Part shown: piece after piece, positions 56,792 to 64,000 of the stretch
Layout of the letters: every line of letters starts with the position of its first letter
Numbering within the stretch: the stretch's first letter is position 1
Assembly (NCBI RefSeq): GCF_019195435.1
Contig: NZ_CP078069.1
Span: 496,001-560,000, forward strand
Length of the DNA stretch: 64,000 nt
Direction: 5' to 3'
From: Comamonas sp. NLF-1-9
GTDB taxonomy: Bacteria; Pseudomonadota; Gammaproteobacteria; Burkholderiales; Burkholderiaceae_C
The notes under the pieces: generated by a model
Told to the model about the DNA's origin: nothing
What the model saw: the letters and a program-made list of their open reading frames with translations, nothing else
Database searches by the model: none
Program-made: the position numbers and the translations under genes

Positions 56792-57295
56792 ATGGCCAAG
56801 AAGGACAAAGCCAGCCACGTCAGCGAAACCCCGGCCACGCAGTGGCTGCGCGCCCATGGCGTGGCCTTTGACGAGCACAGCTACGAGTACGTGGAGCACG
56901 GCGGCACGCACGAGTCGGCACGCCAGCTCGGGCTCGACGAGCATGCCGTGGTCAAGACCCTGGTGATGCAAGACCAGGACGCGCGCCCGCTCATCGTGCT
57001 GATGCATGGCGACTGCAAGGTTTCGACCAAGAACCTCGCGCGCCAGATCGGCGCCAAAAGCGTGCAGCCGTGCAAGCCCGAAGTGGCGCAGCGCCACAGC
57101 GGCTATCTGGTGGGCGGCACCTCGCCCTTTGGCACGCGCAAGGCCATGCCGGTCTATGTCGAGCAGAGCATCCTGCAACTGCCGCGCATCGCCATCAACG
57201 GCGGGCGGCGCGGCTATCTGGTGCAGCTCGATCCGCAGGTGTGCGTGCACTTGCTGGGCGCGCAGCCGGTGCAGTGTGCGCTGAGCGAGGCCTGA
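56792..57295 (+). CDS. ybaK: YbaK/EbsC family Cys-tRNA(Pro) deacylase-like protein
   Basis: 167 aa. The editing domain is recognisable: VVKTLVMQDQDARPLIVLMH, TKNLARQIGAK, the GGTSPFGTRKAMPVYVEQS active-site loop and INGGRRGYLVQL. Hydrolyses mischarged Cys-tRNAPro and related substrates. ATG at 56792 (MAKKDKASHV); the frame is open upstream through a dispersed repeat but that part has no similarity. Confidence 0.92.
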   Translation: MAKKDKASHVSETPATQWLRAHGVAFDEHSYEYVEHGGTHESARQLGLDEHAVVKTLVMQDQDARPLIVLMHGDCKVSTKNLARQIGAKSVQPCKPEVAQRHSGYLVGGTSPFGTRKAMPVYVEQSILQLPRIAINGGRRGYLVQLDPQVCVHLLGAQPVQCALSEA

Positions 57296-57436
57296 CGCCC
57301 GCCTGCCGCGCGGCCGCATTGCCGCTCGAAACGCTGCCGGGGCCGATGGCAGAATGCGGCGTTCGCCCGGGCTGCATGGCGCGTCAGAGAGCGCCGCAGC
57401 GCGCAGCCCGCAACCGGTTTTGTCGAGAGAGTTTTC

Positions 57437-58069
57437 GTGCCCATCCTCTACAGCGCCCTGGCGGTCGTCGCCGCCTACCTGCTTGGATCCCTGTCGTTTG
57501 CCGTCATCGTCAGCCGCCTGATGGGCCTGGCCGATCCGCGCAGTTATGGCAGCAAGAATCCGGGCGCGACCAATGTGCTGCGCTCGGGCTCGCGCGCGGC
57601 GGCCGTCGTCACGCTGTTGCTGGACGCGGCCAAGGGCTGGCTGCCGGTGTTTCTGGTGCGCGTCTATGGCCCCGCCTGGGGGCTGGGCGAGGGCACGCTG
57701 GCGCTGGTCGCACTCGCGGCGTTTGCCGGGCACCTGTGGCCGGTGTTCTTCGGCTTTGCGGGCGGCAAGGGCGTGGCCACGGCGCTGGGCGTGCTGCTGG
57801 GCGTGAGCGCCTGGCTGGCGCTGGCGACGCTGGCTACCTGGCTCATCATCGTGGTCTTCTTTCGCTGGGTGTCGCTGGCTTCGCTGGTGGCGGCGGCGTT
57901 TGCGCCGTTTTTCTACCTGCTGGTGGGCGGCGTGGCGTGGGAGGTGCACCCCGGCGTCGGCCTGGCGATCGCGCTGATGGCGGCGCTGCTCGCCTGGCGC
58001 CATGCGCCCAACATCCGGCGCCTGATCCAGGGCAAGGAGCCCAGGCTGGGCGAAAAAAAGAAGGCTTGA
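57437..58069 (+). CDS. plsY: glycerol-3-phosphate acyltransferase PlsY
   Basis: 210 aa, five to six transmembrane helices. The three catalytic loops are GSLSFAVIV with [39 protein letters not shown], and KEPRLG at the C-terminus. Transfers an acyl group from acyl-phosphate to G3P, the first step of phospholipid synthesis. GTG start at 57437. The 140-bp gap before it holds only GC-rich sequence. Confidence 0.95.
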   Translation: MPILYSALAVVAAYLLGSLSFAVIVSRLMGLADPRSYGSKNPGATNVLRSGSRAAAVVTLLLDAAKGWLPVFLVRVYGPAWGLGEGTLALVALAAFAGHLWPVFFGFAGGKGVATALGVLLGVSAWLALATLATWLIIVVFFRWVSLASLVAAAFAPFFYLLVGGVAWEVHPGVGLAIALMAALLAWRHAPNIRRLIQGKEPRLGEKKKA

Positions 58070-58096
58070 GCGCGCGGCGGACGGTTTGGCGCGCGC

Positions 58097-59101
58097 TCAG
58101 ACCAGCGGCGGCATGCCGGACTCGCGCACCGGCAGCTCATTGGTCATGCGCGCCGCGTACAGGCCCAGGCGCACCATCATGTGGTGGTTGATGTCGGTGG
58201 TGACGGCAGAGCGCGCCAGCGCCGCCGCCACCTGGGGGTGGCCGCGCGCGGTGTGGTAGAGCACCGGGGCGTCCAGCGCCTCGCCGTCCGCGCTGGCGAC
58301 GCTGGCTACCAGCGGCTGGTTGGCCTGCTCGCTGCGGCGCAGCACCACTGCGGTGTCGCCGTTGTCCAGGCGCACGAAGGTGCCCGGCGGGCACAGGCCG
58401 ACGGTGCGCATCAGCGCGGCGATCACCTCGTCGTTGTGCTGCGCGCCCTGGGCGACGATCTCGCGCACCGAATCGCTCGCGGTGCGCTCGCTGCGCGACT
58501 TGCGCGGCGAGATCATGGCCGCGTAGCGGTCTATGGTCGAAAGAATGCAGGCCAGGCGCGTTTCCGCCGGCAAGTCGGCCAGCGTGTCGTAGGGCTGCAC
58601 CGGGCTGTGGTGCGCGGCCACCACGTCCAGCCACAGGTCGTCGCGGATGTTGAGCTCTTCAAGCAGGGCGACGCTGTGCCCCGGGTGCTCTGCAATCGCC
58701 AGCTTCTGCGGCGCGCTCAGCGGCGCGCTTTGCAGCGCCAGCTCGTTTTGCAGCGCCGTCATGCTCAGGTTCATGGTCATGGCCGCGCGCACCAGGCTGT
58801 CGCGCTCGGGGCGCGCCAGCTGCAGCTCCTGCGCCAGGATCTGGCACAGCGTGGCGCAGACCAGCGCGTGCGCCGCGCTGTAGCCCACGGTGGAGGTGCT
58901 GGCCAGCTGGAACATCAGGTACAGCGCGGCGTCGATGTCGTGGCCGGTGATGTCTTGCAGCCATTGGTCGCACAGGCGCACCTTGCCGGTGAAGTCCAGA
59001 ACCAGGCGCGGGTGCAGCAGCAGCGCCGAGAGCGCTGCCTCCAGGTCCTGCCACTGCGCCAGCAGGTCTTCGTAGTCGTCGTCGGCGGCTTGGTGCGGCA
59101 T
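58097..59101 (-). CDS. HD-domain protein with degenerate HD-GYP motifs
   Basis: 334 aa. The layout follows HD-GYP phosphodiesterases: helix with AIAEHPGHSVALLEEL (family HP-x-x-S-x-x-LL), then VVAAHHSPVQPYDTL and TRLACILSTIDRYAAMISPR. The first motif, normally HDIGK, is replaced by NLSMTALQNE, and GYP is missing. Catalytic c-di-GMP hydrolysis therefore looks doubtful; it may be a regulatory or binding protein. The C-terminal ~100 residues are a separate beta-rich part (GTFVRLDNGDTAVVLRR). It converges with plsY. Confidence 0.78.
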   Translation of the reverse strand: MPHQAADDDYEDLLAQWQDLEAALSALLLHPRLVLDFTGKVRLCDQWLQDITGHDIDAALYLMFQLASTSTVGYSAAHALVCATLCQILAQELQLARPERDSLVRAAMTMNLSMTALQNELALQSAPLSAPQKLAIAEHPGHSVALLEELNIRDDLWLDVVAAHHSPVQPYDTLADLPAETRLACILSTIDRYAAMISPRKSRSERTASDSVREIVAQGAQHNDEVIAALMRTVGLCPPGTFVRLDNGDTAVVLRRSEQANQPLVASVASADGEALDAPVLYHTARGHPQVAAALARSAVTTDINHHMMVRLGLYAARMTNELPVRESGMPPLV

Positions 59102-59115
59102 GGCGGCTGGCGCTC

Positions 59116-59745
59116 TCAGCGTTGGTGCAAGGTGAGCTCGCTGCCCTTGCGCGCCATCTCGTAGGGCTGCAAGAAACTGTTGCCCAGCAGCACGTAGGGC
59201 ATGGGCTGCTGCACCACGATGGCCACCACGCCGCTTTGCTGCAGTGGCCCGATGCGCACCGAATCGAGGCGCACGCGCCAGCCCTCGGCCGTGCCGTTGG
59301 CGGTGTGCATGCGCACCCGCTCGCCGGCCTGCACCCGGATGCCCAGGCGCTCGGCCTCGGCGCGGCCCAGCGCGACCGTGGTGGCGCCGGTGTCCACCAT
59401 GAAGCGCACCGGGCGGCCGTTGATGCTGCCTTCTTCGGTGAAGTGCCCGCCCGCGTCGGCGTGCAGCACCAGGCTGCGGCCAGGGGCGCTGCGCGCACCG
59501 ATGCTCACCGGCGCCTCGCCCAGACGCAGGCGCTGCTGCATGCCGCCGAGCTCGATCAGCACCTCGTCGCGCCCCACGGCGAGCACGCGTGCGCCGGCAA
59601 AGCTCTCGCCCACCGCAACCGCGCGCGGCGCGCTGCCCGCGTCCACCAGCAGCGCCTTGCCGCCCAGCACGCCGGCGAGCTGCAGCGCCTGCGCCGCGGC
59701 TGGGGCGCACAGCAGCGCGGCCGCGAGCGCAAGGGCGGGCTTCAT
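59116..59745 (-). CDS. retropepsin-like aspartic protease family protein
   Basis: 209 aa with signal peptide (LALAAALLCAPAAAQA). N-terminal ~75 residues are a small beta domain; the C-terminal part is a single-domain aspartic protease: active-site FMVDTGATTVALGRAEAERL, then the flap region and VLLGNSFLQPYEM. Such exported proteins (clan AA, TIGR02281-type) probably work as dimers in the periplasm; target unknown. ATG at 59745; an alternative 30 nt upstream would overlap yajQ. Upstream of the HD protein by 14 nt. Confidence 0.85.
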   Translation of the reverse strand: MKPALALAAALLCAPAAAQALQLAGVLGGKALLVDAGSAPRAVAVGESFAGARVLAVGRDEVLIELGGMQQRLRLGEAPVSIGARSAPGRSLVLHADAGGHFTEEGSINGRPVRFMVDTGATTVALGRAEAERLGIRVQAGERVRMHTANGTAEGWRVRLDSVRIGPLQQSGVVAIVVQQPMPYVLLGNSFLQPYEMARKGSELTLHQR

Positions 59746-59755
59746 GGGCGCAGCG

Positions 59756-60241
59756 TCAATCGCGCAGGTTGTCAAACGACAGCGGCAGCTCGGCCATTTC
59801 CTTGCGCAGCAGCGCCATCGCGGCCTGCAAGTCGTCGCGCTTTGCGCCGCTCACGCGCACCTTGCCGTCCTGGATCGCGGCCTGCAGCTTGAGCTTGCTG
59901 TCCTTGATCAGCTTCTGGATCTTCTTGCCCTGCTCGGCGTTGATGCCGTTCTTCACGTCGATGGCCTGGCGCAGCGTGTCGCCGCCGGCCTTCTGCGGCT
60001 TTTGCACGTCCAGAAAGCGCACGTCCACGCCGCGCTTGGCGAGCTTGGCGCGCAGGATGTCCTGCAGTTGCTGCAGCTGGAACTCGGCGTCCCCGGTGAG
60101 CATGATCTGCTTGTCCTTGAGCTCGATCGCGGCAGACGTGCCCTTGAAGTCAAAGCGCGTGCCGACCTCCTTGACGGCGTTGTCCACGGCGTTTCGCACC
60201 TCGACGAAATCGGCTTCACAAACGGTATCGAACGATGGCAT
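59756..60241 (-). CDS. yajQ: YajQ family protein
   Basis: 161 aa, entire family length. Starts [20 protein letters not shown] and includes RFDFKGTSA and [20 protein letters not shown]. YajQ proteins bind nucleotides or c-di-GMP and, in Xanthomonas, act with a transcription factor. ATG at 60241; divergent from murB (65 nt). Confidence 0.93.
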   Translation of the reverse strand: MPSFDTVCEADFVEVRNAVDNAVKEVGTRFDFKGTSAAIELKDKQIMLTGDAEFQLQQLQDILRAKLAKRGVDVRFLDVQKPQKAGGDTLRQAIDVKNGINAEQGKKIQKLIKDSKLKLQAAIQDGKVRVSGAKRDDLQAAMALLRKEMAELPLSFDNLRD

Positions 60242-60306
60242 CGGCTTGCTCTCCTGCGGCTGCGTCGCGCCCCGGCGGCCAATGTGCGGGTGCGACAATC
60301 CCCGGG

Positions 60307-61389
60307 ATGTTAGTCGAGAAGAATGCCCCGCTGCAGCAGGCCAACAGCTTCGGCATCGCCGCGCGCGCGCTGACGCTGGTGCGCGTTGCGAGCGAGGACG
60401 ACGTGCGCGCCGCCGTTGCGCGTTTTGACCTGGCGCACGCGCCGTTTTTCGTGCTCGGCGGGGGCAGCAACATCGTGCTCACCGGCGACGTCAAGCCGCT
60501 GGTGCTGAAGATGGAGATCGCCGGGCTGCGCCTGGTCGATGAAACGCCGCGCGCCTGGATCATCGAGGCCGGCGCGGGCGAGGTCTGGCACGAGCTCGTC
60601 GCCTGGAGCCTGGCCCAGGGCTGGCCGGGACTGGAAAACCTGGCGCTGATCCCCGGCACCGTGGGCGCCGCGCCGGTGCAGAACATCGGCGCCTACGGCG
60701 TGGAGCTGCAGGATTGCTTTCATTCGCTTGCCGCCATCGACGGCCTCACGGGCGAGCGCATCGAGCTCGACGCCGCCCAGTGCGCCTTTGGCTACCGCGA
60801 CTCGGTCTTCAAGCACGCTGCGCCGGTAGCGCCCCAAGGCGCCTCATGGGAGCGCGGCATGGGCCTGGCCGGGCGCGCCATCATCACCAGCGTGCGCCTG
60901 GCGCTGCCCAAGGCCTGGCGCGCGCACCTGGACTACCTGGACCTGCAAAAAAAGGTGCAGGAAAGCGGCATCACCGAGCCCAGCGCCCGGCAGGTGTTCG
61001 ACTGGGTCTGCGCGATCCGCGCCGCCAAACTGCCCGACCCGAGCGTGCTGGGCAACGCCGGCAGCTTTTTCAAGAACCCGACGGTGACGCCCGAGCAGTG
61101 CCGCGACATCATCGCGCGCGAGCCGCGCATCGTGCACTACCCCATGCCCGACGGCAGCATCAAGCTGGCCGCCGGCTGGCTGATCGACGCCTGCGGCTGG
61201 CGCGGCAAGAGCGTGGGGCGCGCCGGCGTGTACGAGAAGCAGGCGCTGGTGCTGGTCAACCGCGGCAACCGCAGCGACCCCGAGGCCAGCGTCACCGGCG
61301 GCGAGGTGATGACGCTGGCGCGCGCCATCCAGACCAGCGTGTACGAGCGCTTCGGCATCCGCCTGCAGCCCGAGCCCGTGGTGGTGTAG
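60307..61389 (+). CDS. murB: UDP-N-acetylenolpyruvoylglucosamine reductase MurB
   Basis: 360 aa type I MurB. FAD-binding GGGSNIVL near residue 51 and NIGAYGVE; catalytic Ser in NAGSFFKNP and Glu near the C-terminus. Second committed step of peptidoglycan synthesis (NADPH reduction of the product of MurA). ATG at 60307. A dispersed palindrome begins 7 nt after the stop. Confidence 0.95.
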   Translation: MLVEKNAPLQQANSFGIAARALTLVRVASEDDVRAAVARFDLAHAPFFVLGGGSNIVLTGDVKPLVLKMEIAGLRLVDETPRAWIIEAGAGEVWHELVAWSLAQGWPGLENLALIPGTVGAAPVQNIGAYGVELQDCFHSLAAIDGLTGERIELDAAQCAFGYRDSVFKHAAPVAPQGASWERGMGLAGRAIITSVRLALPKAWRAHLDYLDLQKKVQESGITEPSARQVFDWVCAIRAAKLPDPSVLGNAGSFFKNPTVTPEQCRDIIAREPRIVHYPMPDGSIKLAAGWLIDACGWRGKSVGRAGVYEKQALVLVNRGNRSDPEASVTGGEVMTLARAIQTSVYERFGIRLQPEPVVV

Positions 61390-61396
61390 TTCGCTG

Positions 61397-61442
61397 TTTT
61401 GATAGCTGCCGGCGCTTGCCGGGCAAGCGCCAGAGGCATAAA
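61397..61442. repeat. dispersed palindromic repeat, copy 9
   Basis: TTTTGATAGCTGCCGGCGCT, then TGCCGGGCAAGCGCCAGAGG and CATAAAGCGCC; forward orientation, between murB and yhhQ. A TACAAT -10-like motif for yhhQ follows at 61475-61480. Confidence 0.85.
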
Positions 61443-61523
61443 GCGCCGTAATTTTTGCGGCGTGCGCAGCCGCTACAATCGCACGCTCCTGGGTTCCCTC
61501 GCCCCCATCCAAAAAGGACCATC

Positions 61524-62204
61524 GTGAGCTTGCTTTCTGCCCCGCCGCCTGTCGCCCTGCGGCGCATTCCCCTCTACCTTTGCATCCTCGTCGCGCTGCA
61601 CGTGGTGATCGTGATCGCGAGCAATTACCTGGTGCAGTTGCCAGTGCGGCTCTTCGGCTTTCACAGCACCTGGGGCGCATTCAGCTTTCCGTTCATCTTT
61701 CTTGCGACCGACCTCACGGTGCGCCTGATAGGCAAGGAGGCGGCGCGGCGCGTGATAGGACGGGCCATGCTGCCCGCGCTGCTTGCGTCCTACGTGGTCG
61801 GGGTGTTGTTTCAGAGCGGCGCCTTCCAGGGTTTGGCGGCGCTTGGCGTCTTCAACAGCTTCGTGGCTCGGATTGCGTTTGCCAGCTTCGCTGCCTACGC
61901 GCTGGGGCAGTTGCTCGACATCCAGGTGTTTGATCGGGTGCGCCGCAAGAGCCCGCGCTGGTGGCTGGCGCCGGCGGCCTCAGCCGTGGTCGGGCAGTGG
62001 CTTGATACCGCAGCTTTCTTCTCGATCGCCTTCTGGCACAGCAGCGACGCCTTCATGGCAGCCAACTGGGTCGAGATCGCCTGGGTGGACTACGCCGTCA
62101 AGCTGAGCGTGAGTCTGGCGGTCTTTGTGCCGGCCTATGGCGTGCTGCTGGCCGCCATCCTGCGCTGGCTGCGCCCGGCGCCGCCGGTGGCGCTGGCGCG
62201 CTGA
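61524..62204 (+). CDS. yhhQ: YhhQ-type queuosine precursor transporter
   Basis: 226 aa, six predicted helices. The family motif TWGAFSFPFIFLATDLTVR is near residue 53; other parts match YhhQ (preQ0/preQ1 uptake). GTG start at 61524 with AAAGGA 7 nt upstream. Probably monocistronic; a terminator follows. Confidence 0.9.
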   Translation: MSLLSAPPPVALRRIPLYLCILVALHVVIVIASNYLVQLPVRLFGFHSTWGAFSFPFIFLATDLTVRLIGKEAARRVIGRAMLPALLASYVVGVLFQSGAFQGLAALGVFNSFVARIAFASFAAYALGQLLDIQVFDRVRRKSPRWWLAPAASAVVGQWLDTAAFFSIAFWHSSDAFMAANWVEIAWVDYAVKLSVSLAVFVPAYGVLLAAILRWLRPAPPVALAR

Positions 62205-62216
62205 GCGGCGCACACA

Positions 62217-62241
62217 AAAGCGCCAGCGCTCAGGCTGGCGT

Positions 62242-62246
<5 letters not shown>
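62217..62246 (+). terminator. Rho-independent terminator after yhhQ
   Basis: Stem CGCCAGC/GCTGGCG (62221-62227 with 62234-62240), loop of 6, then TTTTT. Confidence 0.85.
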
Positions 62247-63745
<1,499 letters not shown>

Positions 63746-64000
63746 TCAGCGCCAGCGGCGGCGGTAGCCGTGGTCCCAGCCGCCGTCGCTGCGGTATTCG
63801 ATGGTGGCATCGACCGCCGGCGCGCCGTAGTAGGGGCTGGTGTAGACGGGGCTGGTATAGACCGGCGTCTCGGTCACGACCACGGCGCTTTGTGGCGCGT
63901 CGTAATAGCCATGGGCCTGGGGTTGCTGGTAGACGGGCGCGGTGGCCGGCTGCACCGTCACGGGAATCCACTGCCCCGGGTCGTACTGGGTGCGCGTGGT
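63746..64000 (-). CDS. hypothetical protein, C-terminal part
   Basis: The last 84 codons of a gene whose start is beyond the right edge. Rich in Tyr, Pro, Gln and Val with near-repeats (PVYTSPVYTSPYYGAPAV) and a basic end (DHGYRRRWR). Composition fits an exported, low-complexity protein. Family cannot be named from this part. Confidence 0.6.
   Translation of the reverse strand, partial: TTRTQYDPGQWIPVTVQPATAPVYQQPQAHGYYDAPQSAVVVTETPVYTSPVYTSPYYGAPAVDATIEYRSDGGWDHGYRRRWR

Noticed and set aside
61397..61523. Possible preQ1 riboswitch upstream of yhhQ
   Set aside because: The region is a dispersed palindrome plus promoter-like sequence; no preQ1 aptamer pattern was visible.

Overview
The window is about 64 kb of high-GC chromosome from a betaproteobacterium. 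Gene content, protein sequences and gene order (dnaG-rpoD, an mla operon that includes mlaA and runs into murA-hisG-hisD, short-form HisG, an alanine/lysine-rich RpoD leader) point to Burkholderiales, most likely family Comamonadaceae. No species is claimed. No rRNA, tRNA or CRISPR was found.

Layout. 1-30160 is mostly housekeeping: rpoD (cut by the left edge) and dnaG; an acyl-CoA synthetase; a TlpA-type thioredoxin fused to a membrane region; rlmD; a BI-1 membrane protein; an iron-import block (tonB-exbB-exbD plus bfd under a Fur-like promoter); an rraA-like gene, an EamA exporter and mnmC; icd; speD-speE; the complete phospholipid-transport operon mlaF-E-D-A-C-B; a second ABC exporter; a bolA-like gene; murA and hisG.

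30160-41760 is an accessory island. It starts inside the histidine operon (a lone vapB-type antitoxin sits between hisG and hisD) and ends before coaBC. It is packed with toxin-antitoxin (TA) genes. Three modules look intact (RelE/XRE, HigBA, MazEF). At least five others keep a full antitoxin while the toxin is reduced to a fragment (HigB tail, MqsR tail, second HigB tail, AbiEii-like head, RelE tail), and there is a VapC fragment with no antitoxin. A type IV pilin gene (pilA) with a sigma-54-type promoter, a DUF4143 AAA ATPase, and fragments of an IS630 transposase and a glycosyltransferase also lie here. Repeated antitoxin 3' ends and a 35-bp inverted repeat between two higB copies suggest that recombination among TA genes shaped the island.

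41776-50114 returns to core genes: coaBC, dut, envelope lipoproteins, an SlyD-like isomerase, bamC-dapA, a methyltransferase, a 40-residue membrane protein and an MFS transporter. 50203-56523 holds parE and parC (topoisomerase IV), separated by a 161-bp MITE-like element inserted at the parE stop codon and by intact BrnTA and VapBC modules. 56523-64000 holds ybaK, plsY, a degenerate HD-domain protein, a retropepsin-like protease, yajQ, murB, yhhQ, argG and the end of an exported protein.

Across the window about ten copies of a 50-60 bp imperfect palindrome (core GATAGCTG..GCGCTTG...CAAGCGC) lie between genes and, in three cases, in frame inside coding sequences (rlmD, a methyltransferase, parC). 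This repeat family, the antitoxin-retaining TA island and the MITE at parE are the most unusual signals.
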